The notes: generated from the letters alone by a model not told the origin. A DNA stretch of 64,000 nt from Dehalococcoidia bacterium (GCA_041649635.1 JBAZMV010000003.1:186001-250000), one strand, 5' to 3'. Counted from the stretch's first letter, positions 7,891 to 16,176 are shown. A program made the numbers and translations.

Positions 7891-8007
7891 CGACGGACGG
7901 GTCGATTTAATTGGCCCGAGGTTACATCGTGTCTCTAAGGACGGTAGAAAATTTATATCGACTGTGCTAACCTTTACTAACCATCTCATTCACAGGGGGA
8001 TACTACT

Positions 8008-9141
8008 ATGAAAAAGAGACGTATCGGCGTTTTAACCGGGGGCGGCGATTGCCCTGGCTTGAACCCGGCGCTTAAATGGGTGGTGACGGCGGCATCGGAC
8101 GAGAGAACGCAGGCCGAGGCCGGTGCCGAGTTCGAGGTCATCGGCATCAGGAATGGCTGGAAAGGCCTCATCAATATCGACCCCGACAATCTGGTGCACG
8201 ACGCTTCGATCGTTAACGGTTTCGAGATTCCGCACGGAATTATCCTTACGCCGGCGATAGTCCGCTCCTGGGACAGGTACGGCGGCACGTTTCTCGGCTC
8301 ATCGCGTACGAACCCCTACAATCCCAAGAACGACCAGTCAAAGAAAGTTATCGAAAACATAGAGAAGCTCGGCCTGGAGGCGGTGATAGCGATAGGCGGC
8401 GACGATACCCTCAGTATTGCCGGCAAGCTCGATGCCGCAGGCATCAATGTAGTCGGCATACCCAAGACCATCGATAAGGACCTGCCCGGCACCGAGTACA
8501 CTCTCGGATTCGAAAGCGCGATCAATGTCATACTGGAATCAGTCGACCGTTTGCGAACTACAGCCGGCGCACACGGCAGGACATTCGTCGTCGAGGTCAT
8601 GGGCCGCAACGCCGGATGGATGGCGCTGATAGGCGGCGAGGCCGGCGGGGCCTCCATGATCCTGATACCGGAACACGAGTTCACCTTCGAGAAGGTCAAC
8701 AGCCTGGTGAAGGATATGGTCAAGCGCGGCGCCAGATACAATATCATCGTCGTGGCAGAAGGAGCCAAGCCGGAGGGCGGCAAGGAAGCGATAAAGAAAG
8801 CAACCGTCGACGCCTTCGGCCATGAGGCGCTGGGCGGCATCGGCGATGTCATCGCCCAGGAGATAAGCGACGCCGCGGGCCTGGACACGCGCAGCGTGGT
8901 GCTCAGCCACCTTCAGCGCGGCGGCGCGCCGTGCGCCTATGACCGCAGGATGGGCCGCTACTACGGCATCGCCGCCGTGGATCTGGTGGTGAAACGCCAG
9001 TTCGGCAGGATGGTATCGCTGCAGAATAACAAGATCACATCGGTCCCGATAAACGAGGTGACCGGTAAGCTCTATAAGGTCGATGTAGCTACGGAGTACG
9101 ATACCGAGAGATACAACGGGCGGAGGAAAATCCTTCGCTGA
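8008..9141 (+). CDS. 6-phosphofructokinase, pyrophosphate-type signature
   Basis: 377 aa phosphofructokinase with GVLTGGGDCPGLNP at the N-terminus, MGRNAGW (from 198) and a C-terminal HLQRGG. Two sites that separate ATP- from PPi-dependent enzymes read as PPi-type: GGDDT (residues 130-134), with Asp where ATP enzymes have Gly, and PKTIDKD (152-158), with Lys where ATP enzymes have Gly. It therefore probably phosphorylates fructose 6-phosphate reversibly with pyrophosphate. It is 14 bases upstream of an aldolase gene, making a two-gene glycolytic unit. Confidence 0.88.
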   Translation: MKKRRIGVLTGGGDCPGLNPALKWVVTAASDERTQAEAGAEFEVIGIRNGWKGLINIDPDNLVHDASIVNGFEIPHGIILTPAIVRSWDRYGGTFLGSSRTNPYNPKNDQSKKVIENIEKLGLEAVIAIGGDDTLSIAGKLDAAGINVVGIPKTIDKDLPGTEYTLGFESAINVILESVDRLRTTAGAHGRTFVVEVMGRNAGWMALIGGEAGGASMILIPEHEFTFEKVNSLVKDMVKRGARYNIIVVAEGAKPEGGKEAIKKATVDAFGHEALGGIGDVIAQEISDAAGLDTRSVVLSHLQRGGAPCAYDRRMGRYYGIAAVDLVVKRQFGRMVSLQNNKITSVPINEVTGKLYKVDVATEYDTERYNGRRKILR

Positions 9142-9155
9142 TAAGGAGTGTACAT

Positions 9156-10418
9156 ATGTCTGTCGATGCAAACAAGATTGAAAAGCTTATATCCGACACT
9201 GTATTCACCGCCGATGCGCAGGCCAGAGACAACGGCTTTCTCGAAATTCGCAAGCTGGCCGGGGAGAACGGCCTACATCTCGCCAGCATCCAGGGACTGT
9301 ATGAAGCATCCGGGAAGGGTAAGTACAGCGGTAAAACGGTGCCGGCGATGAACCTCCGCGGCGTCACATTCGATATGGCGCGCGCCGTCTTCCGCGCGGC
9401 GGTCAAGGGCAAGGTGGGCGCCATGATCTTCGAGATCGCGCGCTCGGAGATCGGCTACACGCTGCAGCGCCCCGCCGAGTACACCGCCTGCGTGCTGGCC
9501 GCCGCCATGGCCGAGGGATTCACCGGCCCGATTTTCATGCAGGGAGACCACTTCCAGGTTAACGCCAAAAAATATCAAACCGACGCGCAGAAGGAGTTGA
9601 ACGCCATCAAAGACCTCATCCGCGAGGCGGTGGCTGCCGGATTTTATAATATCGACATCGATGCTTCAACCGTAGTCGATTTATCGAAAAAAACCATCTC
9701 CGAGCAACAGACGGACAACTACACCATCACCGCCGATATGACAAAGTTCATCCGCGGCATGGAGCCCAAGGGCGTGACCGTCTCCGTAGGCGGCGAGATA
9801 GGCGAGGTGGGCACCGCCAACAGCACGGTTGAGGACCTGGACGCTTTCATGGCGGGTTACAAAAAGCAGCTCGGTGTCAACGTTAAAGGTATTTCAAAGA
9901 TAAGCGTGCAGACCGGCACGTCGCACGGCGGCGTCGTATTGCCCGATGGATCGATTGCCAAGGTTAAAATCGACTTCAAGACGCTGGAAGACCTGTCGCG
10001 GACGGCGAAAGAGAAATACGGCATGGGCGGCGCCGTGCAGCACGGGGCGTCCACGCTGCCGGATGAGGCCTTCCACAAGTTCCCCGAGGTTGGCACGGTC
10101 GAGGTGCACTTGGCCACCGGCTTCCAGAACATCGTCTTAGACAGCCCGCACTTCCCGGACTCGCTCATCCAGAAAATCAACGGCAGCCTCATGGAGAAAT
10201 ACGCCGCCGACAGAAAATCAGGAGAGACGGACGAGCAGTTCTTATACAAGACGCGCAAGAAGGCCTTCGGCGACTTTAAGAAGGAGATGTGGGACCTGCC
10301 CGACGCCATAATGGCTGCGATAGGACGGGACCTTGAGGAGCGCTTCGCGCTGCTGTTCGAGAAACTCAGTGTGACGGACACTGTGGACCTGGTAAAGAAG
10401 TACGTCAAGGCCAAATAG
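9156..10418 (+). CDS. fba: Class II fructose-bisphosphate aldolase-like protein
   Basis: 420 aa, considerably longer than the 280-350 aa of common class II aldolases. Candidate zinc and phosphate-loop motifs are visible: FMQGDHF (His132), NIDIDAS (165-171), GGEIGEVG (212-219), GTSHGG (254-259) and QHGAS (295-299). The cluster with phosphofructokinase supports fructose 1,6-bisphosphate cleavage or formation. The sequence is divergent from the E. coli type, so a related ketose-bisphosphate aldolase activity cannot be excluded. Ribosome site AAGGAGTG. Confidence 0.8.
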   Translation: MSVDANKIEKLISDTVFTADAQARDNGFLEIRKLAGENGLHLASIQGLYEASGKGKYSGKTVPAMNLRGVTFDMARAVFRAAVKGKVGAMIFEIARSEIGYTLQRPAEYTACVLAAAMAEGFTGPIFMQGDHFQVNAKKYQTDAQKELNAIKDLIREAVAAGFYNIDIDASTVVDLSKKTISEQQTDNYTITADMTKFIRGMEPKGVTVSVGGEIGEVGTANSTVEDLDAFMAGYKKQLGVNVKGISKISVQTGTSHGGVVLPDGSIAKVKIDFKTLEDLSRTAKEKYGMGGAVQHGASTLPDEAFHKFPEVGTVEVHLATGFQNIVLDSPHFPDSLIQKINGSLMEKYAADRKSGETDEQFLYKTRKKAFGDFKKEMWDLPDAIMAAIGRDLEERFALLFEKLSVTDTVDLVKKYVKAK

Positions 10419-10514
10419 CCTTCCGTCATATCGACACGACACCTTCATGGTCGAGTTGTTTGAAATCTGACCGTAGGGGCGAGGTTCGTCGCGCCCGATA
10501 ATTGAGGGGGTTGA

Positions 10515-10946
10515 TTGGACCGATATCTAAAAGCCGCCATCGACGAGGCGAAGAAGGGCCTGGCGGAGGGCGGCATCCCGATAGGCTCGGTGCTCGTAAA
10601 GGACGGCGAAATCGTCGGGCGCGGACACAACAGGCGCGTGCAGCATGGCGACCCCATGGCCCACGCCGAGATCGACTGTCTCCGCAACGCCGGGCGCATC
10701 GGCAGCTACAAGGGTACGACGCTGTACTCAACGCTGATGCCCTGCTACCTCTGCGCCGGAGCCGTCGTCCAGTTCGGCATCAAGAAGGTCATAGCAGGCG
10801 AATCGAGAACTTTCCCCGGCGCCAGATCGTTCATGGAGGAACACGGCGTCGAGGTGATAGATGTCGACGATAACGAGTGCTATGCGCTGATGCAGGATTT
10901 CATCAGGAAGAACCCGGAACTGTGGAACGAGGATATAGGCAAATAA
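10515..10946 (+). CDS. Small zinc cytidine-deaminase-fold enzyme, yeast cytosine deaminase-like
   Basis: 143 aa starting at TTG after GAGGGGG. It has the zinc motifs HAEI (His50, Glu52) and PCYLC (Cys77, Cys80). Beyond that it follows the fungal cytosine deaminase pattern along its length: GRGHNRRVQ, TTLYSTLMPC, GIKKVIAGE, and a C-terminal NPELWNEDIGK that matches the capping tail of the yeast enzyme. It probably deaminates cytosine to uracil or a related base for salvage. A tRNA adenosine deaminase is less likely because the tail and spacing differ. A degraded copy of its 3' end lies at 12073. Confidence 0.82.
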   Translation: MDRYLKAAIDEAKKGLAEGGIPIGSVLVKDGEIVGRGHNRRVQHGDPMAHAEIDCLRNAGRIGSYKGTTLYSTLMPCYLCAGAVVQFGIKKVIAGESRTFPGARSFMEEHGVEVIDVDDNECYALMQDFIRKNPELWNEDIGK

Positions 10947-10957
10947 AGGAATATACA

Positions 10958-12064
10958 ATGATGAAAACGAAAATGTCCCTACTTCTCGCAATTCTATTGA
11001 CGATAACGACCGTCGTCGTAGCCGGTTGTTCTTCGACCACGGAACCGACGGCAACCCCCGACATCCAAATCCTGCTCATCCACTCCTACCACGAGGGCTG
11101 GGACTGGAACAGCGATATCGAGGCGGGGATAATCGAGGGGCTCTACCGCCAGGGCTTTGAACAAGACATCGACTATGATATCGAGACGTTCTACATGGAC
11201 ACCAAGGTCACCTATACCACCGTCGAGCAGATAGAGCAGCGCGCCGCTCTCGCCGTCGACATGATCGAGGAACTTGATCCCGACATCGTTTTTGTGAACG
11301 ACGACAACGCCCTCAAATATGTGGCCGTCGCCTACACCGAAGATCACCCTCAAAGCGCGCTTCCTTTCGTTTTTTGCGGCATCAACATCGATCCGACCAT
11401 ATATGACACCATCCAGAGCCTGGATCAGCCCGGCGGCGTGATGACCGGCACGCTGGAGCGCCTGCCCTTCGAGGACGCCTTCGAGCTGGCCGTGCGCATA
11501 TCGCCGGACGCGCAGAGCATAGTGCTGCTGGCCGATTCAAGCACCAGCTCAAACGCCGTGATCGACAACTTCAACCAGAGATACACGAACGTGATCGCCG
11601 ACCCCCCGCTGGAGATCATCGGCCCCATCCAGCACGAGACGTTCGACGAGTGGAAAACGACCGTCATCGAATACCAGACCAAGGCCGATTTCGTCGGCAT
11701 CATCACCTACCACCAGCTGCGTGACGAGGGCGGCGACGTGGTTCCGGCGCAGGACGTGGTTGACTGGACCGTGGCCAACAGCAACCTGCCCGAGGTGGGC
11801 TTCCTCACGTTCCACGCCGAGGACGGCTACCTCTCCACCGCCGGCGTTGACGGCTACAAGACCGGCATCTACACCGGCATCATCGGCGGCGATATCTTGA
11901 GCGGCGCGGACCCGGGCGCGATCCCCATCGTCGATCCGAATGCCGTGGAAATTGCCTTCAACCTGTGCCGCGCCGATATGCTGGGGATAACCATACCTAC
12001 TGCCGAACTCGCGGCGGCGGGGAAGGTGTTTCATAGCATAGGGATAAACGGCTCCTGCCCTTAA
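10958..12064 (+). CDS. ABC-type substrate-binding lipoprotein
   Basis: 368 aa from the ATG at 10958, which follows AAAGGA and gives a clean lipoprotein signal peptide (MKTKMSLLLAILLT...VAGC, lipobox Cys near residue 24). The rest resembles the PF04392 family of periplasmic binding proteins: ILLIHSYHEGWDW, DIVFVNDDNALKY, LPFVFCGIN. No permease or ATPase gene is adjacent, so the ligand is unknown. It may be an orphan or sensory binding protein. It is flanked on both sides by related 3'-end sequences of the deaminase gene. Confidence 0.8.
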   Translation: MMKTKMSLLLAILLTITTVVVAGCSSTTEPTATPDIQILLIHSYHEGWDWNSDIEAGIIEGLYRQGFEQDIDYDIETFYMDTKVTYTTVEQIEQRAALAVDMIEELDPDIVFVNDDNALKYVAVAYTEDHPQSALPFVFCGINIDPTIYDTIQSLDQPGGVMTGTLERLPFEDAFELAVRISPDAQSIVLLADSSTSSNAVIDNFNQRYTNVIADPPLEIIGPIQHETFDEWKTTVIEYQTKADFVGIITYHQLRDEGGDVVPAQDVVDWTVANSNLPEVGFLTFHAEDGYLSTAGVDGYKTGIYTGIIGGDILSGADPGAIPIVDPNAVEIAFNLCRADMLGITIPTAELAAAGKVFHSIGINGSCP

Positions 12065-12072
12065 TTTCAACG

Positions 12073-12186
12073 ATGCAGGAGTTCATCAAGAAGAACCCCG
12101 ATTTATGGAACAAAGACTTTGTAAGAAAGGGAATCGAGGAACCGATTATAATATATATAAGTCGATATCCATTCCTACAGATATAA
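12073..12186 (+). pseudogene. Remnant of a second cytosine-deaminase-like gene
   Basis: Codons from 12073 read MQEFIKKNPDLWNKDF, matching the C-terminus of the deaminase at 10515-10946 (MQDFIRKNPELWNEDI) at 11 of 16 residues and about 77% of bases. The changes are partly synonymous. The frame then continues for 21 unrelated codons to a TAA at 12184. The upstream part of the gene is missing. The match starts just after the stop of the binding-protein gene, as expected for a decayed tandem duplicate. Confidence 0.6.
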
Positions 12187-12187
12187 A

Positions 12188-12673
12188 ATGACCACATTCG
12201 TAGAAATGCTTAAAAGTAATATTAGAAGGCTTCGTCTAACTGTGACCCGTAAGAAAGGCTTCGGGTATTGCGAAATATGCCGTAAACAGTTCGGCTATTA
12301 CATGATTCACAACGGTTTCAATGATTCTGGATACGCATATTGTGATAAATGTGGGCAGACTTGCTTGCTAAATCTCTGGCATATTCCGAAAGGTATTCCG
12401 GAAGGTATTCAAAAGGAAATTCACGTTGGTTTAATCCCTGAATCCGCAGAGGCTTTTCTGAACCCGTGTGCGTGTGGCGGCACATTCAGAAGAGAAGCCT
12501 ACCCTCGTTGCCCGCACTGCAATTCAATACTATCGCCTAAAGCCAGAAAATATATCGAGGAAAATGCTCGCAACGCCCAAAAGGGCTGGATGGAAAATTG
12601 GCGTGGTATCATGTGTATCATAATCGAAGACAAGGTTCTACATGATGTTTGGAAAGAGCCAACCAAACAGTGA
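12188..12673 (+). CDS. Hypothetical zinc-ribbon protein
   Basis: 161 aa, not recognised. It has two likely zinc ribbons: CEICRKQ with CDKCGQTC in the first half, and CACGG with CPHC in the second. A basic N-terminus (RRLRLTVTRKKGF) precedes them. No signal peptide or membrane segment is seen. The lower G+C and use of AT-rich codons differ from the neighbours and may indicate acquisition. Function unknown; nucleic-acid or protein binding is only a guess from the ribbons. Confidence 0.65.
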   Translation: MTTFVEMLKSNIRRLRLTVTRKKGFGYCEICRKQFGYYMIHNGFNDSGYAYCDKCGQTCLLNLWHIPKGIPEGIQKEIHVGLIPESAEAFLNPCACGGTFRREAYPRCPHCNSILSPKARKYIEENARNAQKGWMENWRGIMCIIIEDKVLHDVWKEPTKQ

Positions 12674-12741
12674 AGGGTTACGCAGGTCGTTTCTTACAAT
12701 GTTCCTCACATTACAATCGTGTGTGGTCTATCCCCACTCTC

Positions 12742-12773
12742 ACCCCACCCGACTCCGCAGCTGCCCGCACCCC
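12742..12773. repeat. 32-bp repeat, copy 1 (matches 3' end of rlmN)
   Basis: 30 of 32 bases match 14501-14532, the last codons of rlmN. The two copies bracket rsgA and the toxin-antitoxin pair. It lies in the 155-base spacer between the zinc-ribbon gene and rsgA. Confidence 0.7.
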
Positions 12774-12828
12774 ACATCAGGAGCAGCGGGAAAGTTGTCT
12801 GTTATTATAGGATAGGGAAATCGTTCAA

Positions 12829-13893
12829 ATGGAACTTAGAGAGCTTGGATTCAACCAGTGGTTTCAGAGCAAACGGGAAGAGTTGCAGAGGCCTGACTGC
12901 AGCGCGGCCCGCGTAACCGCGGTCAACAGAGACAGCTACCTCGCCAGCAACGGGAACAGCGAGGTTCTGGCCGAACTTACAGGCAAACTGACCTTCGCCG
13001 CCGAGTCGAGCACGGACTATCCCTGCGTAGGCGATTGGGTTCTTGTTCAGTACTACAACTCCGACACGTTCGCCGTCATCCACGGCATATTCCCGAGAAA
13101 ATCTTTCCTGCGGCGTAAAACATCCGGCAAGAAAATCGACTACCAGGCGATAGCGGCCAATATCGATGTCGCCCTGATCGTGCAATCTTGCGATGTCGAT
13201 TTCAACCTGCGCAGGCTGGAGCGCTACCTGGTGATGATAAACGAAGGGCGGATTGAGCCCGTGCTCCTGCTCACAAAGAGCGACATGGTTGGCACCGAAG
13301 AACTGGAGCAGAGGATTTCGGCGGTGAGGCGGGCAAACATCGATTGCAGGGTGATCGCGTTCAGCAACACGACCGGCTCGGGGCTGGATCAGGTGCGCCA
13401 GCTATTAGAGCCCGGCAAAACCTATTGCCTGCTCGGCTCGTCCGGGGTAGGGAAGACCAGTCTCTTAAACAATCTTTTGGGCCGCGACCTCTTTGAGACA
13501 AACATAGTCCGCGCCAAAGACGGGCGGGGAAAACATACTACGACGCGCCGCCAACTGATCGTACTTGAGCAAGGAGCGATGATTATCGACACCCCCGGGA
13601 TGCGGGAGCTGGGCAATATCGGCGATAGCGCCGGAATAGGAGAGACTTTCGCTGATATTCAAGAGCTATCACGCGACTGTCGTTTCGTCGACTGCACCCA
13701 CACAACGGAGCCGGGCTGCGCGCTCCTGGCGGCGATTGCTGAGGGGAAGCTGAGCGAGGAGCGCTACCGGAGCTATCTGAAACTCCTCAAGGAATCCGAA
13801 TACAACGAGATGTCCTACCTCGAAAAACGCGAGAAGGAAAAGAAATTCGGGCAGTTCATCAAGTCGGCAAAGAAACAGCTAAAGAAGAAATGA
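12829..13893 (+). CDS. rsgA: Ribosome small subunit-dependent GTPase RsgA
   Basis: Circularly permuted GTPase that helps mature the 30S subunit. 354 aa: an OB-fold (about residues 25-105), then the GTPase motifs in permuted order G4 LTKSD (148-152), G1 GSSGVGKTS (203-211) and G3 DTPG (254-257). A C-terminal zinc finger follows with Cys284, Cys289, His291 and Cys297. Length and motifs are normal. The C-terminus is Lys-rich, consistent with rRNA binding. Confidence 0.95.
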   Translation: MELRELGFNQWFQSKREELQRPDCSAARVTAVNRDSYLASNGNSEVLAELTGKLTFAAESSTDYPCVGDWVLVQYYNSDTFAVIHGIFPRKSFLRRKTSGKKIDYQAIAANIDVALIVQSCDVDFNLRRLERYLVMINEGRIEPVLLLTKSDMVGTEELEQRISAVRRANIDCRVIAFSNTTGSGLDQVRQLLEPGKTYCLLGSSGVGKTSLLNNLLGRDLFETNIVRAKDGRGKHTTTRRQLIVLEQGAMIIDTPGMRELGNIGDSAGIGETFADIQELSRDCRFVDCTHTTEPGCALLAAIAEGKLSEERYRSYLKLLKESEYNEMSYLEKREKEKKFGQFIKSAKKQLKKK

Positions 13894-13927
13894 GTAAGTT
13901 ACCGACCGTAGTTATACGCAAAACGGC

Positions 13928-13967
13928 TTGACATCGGAAGCTCATTATCGTACGATATGCGGTACGA
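13928..13967 (+). promoter_or_regulatory. Promoter with overlapping operator for the toxin-antitoxin operon
   Basis: TTGACA (13928-13933) and TACGAT (13951-13956) are 17 bases apart. The -10 is embedded in an inverted repeat, TCGTAC (13948-13953) / GTACGA (13962-13967), whose left part is itself a TCGTACGA palindrome. Palindromes over the -10 are where YefM-YoeB complexes autoregulate in known systems. Confidence 0.75.
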
Positions 13968-13981
13968 CAGGGGGTATTGAA

Positions 13982-14224
13982 ATGACTACGCTATCGGCAT
14001 CGGAAGCAAGAAAACGGCTATATAATCTGGTCGACGACGTTAAGGAAACGCACGAGCCGGTTCACATCGTGGGTAAGAGAAACACCGCTATTCTCCTGGC
14101 GGAAGAAGACTGGCGCGCGATTCAGGAAACGCTATATCTGACCTCTATCCCGGGCATGAAGAAATCGATTAAGCAGGGCCTTAAAACCCCGGTCGAAGAG
14201 TGCGACGAGGAGCCCGGCTGGTGA
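13982..14224 (+). CDS. yefM: Antitoxin, YefM/Phd family
   Basis: 80 aa from the ATG at 13982. An upstream in-frame start would lie within the promoter, so this one is preferred. The N-terminal DNA-binding part reads TTLSASEARKRLYNLVDDV, and the VHIVGKRNTAILLAEEDWRAIQETLYL block is typical of YefM. The acidic C-terminal tail (VEECDEEPGW) would fold over the toxin. It represses its own promoter and neutralises the toxin encoded directly after it, with a 4-base overlap. Confidence 0.92.
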   Translation: MTTLSASEARKRLYNLVDDVKETHEPVHIVGKRNTAILLAEEDWRAIQETLYLTSIPGMKKSIKQGLKTPVEECDEEPGW

Positions 14225-14484
14225 GCTGGCGGCTGGTCTTTACCAAGCAGGCCAAGAAAGACGCCAAGAGAATCGCACAATCCGGACTCAAACCTCAAAC
14301 AATCCGCCTGCTGAAAATCCTTAAGGAAGACCCATACCGTAGCCCGCCGCCTTACGAAAAGCTCGTGGGGGACCTTTCAGGCGCATGCTCCCGGAGAATC
14401 AATATCCAGCATCGTTTGGTTTATCAGGTGCTCGACGACATTGAAACGGTAAAGATAATCCGCATGTGGACACATTACGAATAG
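14221..14484 (+). CDS. yoeB: Toxin, YoeB/Txe family mRNA interferase
   Basis: 87 aa beginning at GTG (MSWRLVFTKQAKKDAKRI), overlapping the antitoxin stop as GTGA. This is translational coupling typical of type II pairs. It has the RelE-superfamily core PYEKLVGDLSGACSRRINIQHRLVYQV and the C-terminal THYE with the His-Tyr pair used by YoeB for ribosome-dependent mRNA cleavage. Conserved Glu, Arg and His candidates are all present, so it is probably active. Confidence 0.93.
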   Translation: MSWRLVFTKQAKKDAKRIAQSGLKPQTIRLLKILKEDPYRSPPPYEKLVGDLSGACSRRINIQHRLVYQVLDDIETVKIIRMWTHYE

Positions 14485-14498
14485 TTAAACCCGCCCCT

Positions 14499-15563
14499 TT
14501 ACCCCACCCGGCTCCGCAACTGCCCGCACCCCGCAGCGATATCGATACCCCGCCTCACCCGCAGCGTGCACGGGATATGGCGCTGCTCCAGCTCTCCCTG
14601 GAACGCCTGCACCGCGTCCTTGCCCGAAGACTTGAACTCAACGTCGCTCGTCGGATTACCGGCAATGAGGTTGACGTGGCAGTTCATGCCCTTGAGTAAT
14701 CGGCACAAATCACGAGCGTGCTCGATGGAATCGTTGACGCCCTCGAACAGCGCGTACTCAAAGCTGACGCGGCGGCCCGTGGCTTCAAAGTAGTCGCGGC
14801 AGGCAGCTATCAGCTTCTCCAGCGGATATTTCCTGTTGATGGGCACCAGCCTGTTGCGCAGCTTATCGTCAGCGGCATGCAGCGAGACAGCCAGGCCGAC
14901 CTGCAATTTTTCACGGCTCAAGCGACGGATACCCGGCACAATGCCCGCCGTGGATATCGTCATCTGGCGCGCGCCCAGGCCGAAGCCCTGCGGCGAGTTG
15001 AGCATCTCTATCGCCTGCCACAGCGCGTCGAAGTTGAGGAACGGCTCGCCCATGCCCATGAAAACTATGTTGTCGACTGTTGATTCGCTCTGATCCCGCA
15101 GCCGCCGCGCGAAGTGCAGCACCTGGTCGATTATCTCGCCCGGTGTCAGATTGCGCTCGTAGCCCTGTTGCCCCGTGGCGCAGAACGGGCAGCCGATGGG
15201 ACAGCCCGCCTGGGTGGAGACGCAGACCGTGTGGCGGGAACGGCCTTTAGCGGCGGCGTACGGCATGAGCGCCGATTCGATGGTCTTGCCGTCACGCAGC
15301 GAGAACAGCATCTTGACCGTGCCGTCGCGCGATACCGCCTCGTGCTTGGGCGACACGGCTCGAAGCGCGACTTCGTCACTCAAGCGTCGACGTAACTCTT
15401 TCGGCAGATTGGCCATCTCATCGAATGAGGCGGCATAATTGTTGTATATCCACTGCTGCACCTGCTTAGCCCTGTACGCGGGCGCGCCTAGGGAGTCCAG
15501 CAGAGCTTCAAGCTGAGTTGTGTTGAGATCGAGCAAGGATTTCTGCTTAAGGGACATTTCCAT
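14499..15563 (-). CDS. rlmN: 23S rRNA (adenine-2503-C2) methyltransferase RlmN
   Basis: Radical SAM enzyme that methylates A2503 in 23S rRNA and A37 of some tRNAs. 354 aa with the cluster motif GCPIGCPFC, the N-terminal LLDLNTTQLEALLDSLGAPAYRAKQVQQWIYNNY accessory domain and a C-terminal Cys in GYNDS-like context. An ATG at 15602 would extend it, but a TATACT -10 box at 15571-15576 places transcription at about 15563. The transcript is therefore likely leaderless and starts at this ATG. The next ATG at 15557 is an alternative. Its last codons match the 32-bp repeat at 12742. Confidence 0.93.
   Translation of the reverse strand: MEMSLKQKSLLDLNTTQLEALLDSLGAPAYRAKQVQQWIYNNYAASFDEMANLPKELRRRLSDEVALRAVSPKHEAVSRDGTVKMLFSLRDGKTIESALMPYAAAKGRSRHTVCVSTQAGCPIGCPFCATGQQGYERNLTPGEIIDQVLHFARRLRDQSESTVDNIVFMGMGEPFLNFDALWQAIEMLNSPQGFGLGARQMTISTAGIVPGIRRLSREKLQVGLAVSLHAADDKLRNRLVPINRKYPLEKLIAACRDYFEATGRRVSFEYALFEGVNDSIEHARDLCRLLKGMNCHVNLIAGNPTSDVEFKSSGKDAVQAFQGELEQRHIPCTLRVRRGIDIAAGCGQLRSRVG
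14501..14532. repeat. 32-bp repeat, copy 2 (within rlmN 3' end)
   Basis: Matches 12742-12773 at 30 of 32 bases in the same orientation and forms the C-terminal codons of rlmN. Confidence 0.7.
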
Positions 15564-15765
15564 AAGATACAGTATACAGGAAAATACCGGCAGGCAATCC
15601 ATATTTCTGTACGTAAAAAGCCATGCTATCGATTCATTACCCCTTTACAATTCGACAATTAGAATTTAATATATACACACCGTAAAAAGCGCCTGGCGTG
15701 TATGTAATCCGATATATTCTCAAGATCGCGATTTGCCGTATTCCAGAGAAAGGAAGTAAACGCAA

Positions 15766-16053
15766 ATGAAGAAACAAGCCCCTTTACTGTTTCTAGGATT
15801 GATATTAGTGCTGGCGCTGGCTGCCGGAGTCGGGATCGGCTGTGAAAGCAACAGGGCTTTACCTTTCTTTCCCACTACATCACCCACTGCTACATCACCC
15901 ACTGCTACACAGCAATACCCCACAGCCACTTCCATGCAGGACGACATTTGCAGTGAAGGTTCCGGTTGCCATTACTCACAGATCGGGGACGGACACTTCG
16001 ACCCCGATTGCTACAACGAAGGCTGCAACTGGGACGGCGGAGACTGCCCGTAA
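15766..16053 (+). CDS. Small lipoprotein with Lin-12/Notch-like Cys repeat
   Basis: 95 aa. The lipoprotein signal (LFLGLILVLALAAGVGIGC) is followed by a Thr/Pro/Ser-rich spacer and one C-terminal Cys module: CSEGSGC, then GDGHFDPDC, YNEGC, NWDGGDC. This follows the LNR (Lin-12/Notch) pattern with five of six cysteines; the third is replaced by Phe. LNR modules bind calcium and are extracellular in animals. Here the protein would be displayed outside the membrane. Function unknown. Confidence 0.75.
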   Translation: MKKQAPLLFLGLILVLALAAGVGIGCESNRALPFFPTTSPTATSPTATQQYPTATSMQDDICSEGSGCHYSQIGDGHFDPDCYNEGCNWDGGDCP

Positions 16054-16103
16054 CAAGAACCGGTCAACGTAAATTTGGTTTATTTGAACTTGTAAGAAAT
16101 GTG

Positions 16104-16137
16104 AGAAGGCCGTTATATATAAAAATAGCGGCCTTCT
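16104..16137 (+). terminator. Hairpin terminator after the LNR lipoprotein
   Basis: AGAAGGCCG (16104-16112) pairs with CGGCCTTCT (16129-16137) over 9 bp, with more A/T pairs inward. The following ACTATTTATC is only partly T-rich, so efficiency is uncertain. Confidence 0.6.
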
Positions 16138-16176
16138 ACTATTTATCGAAGGAAACAGACGTACATGATTAATCGT

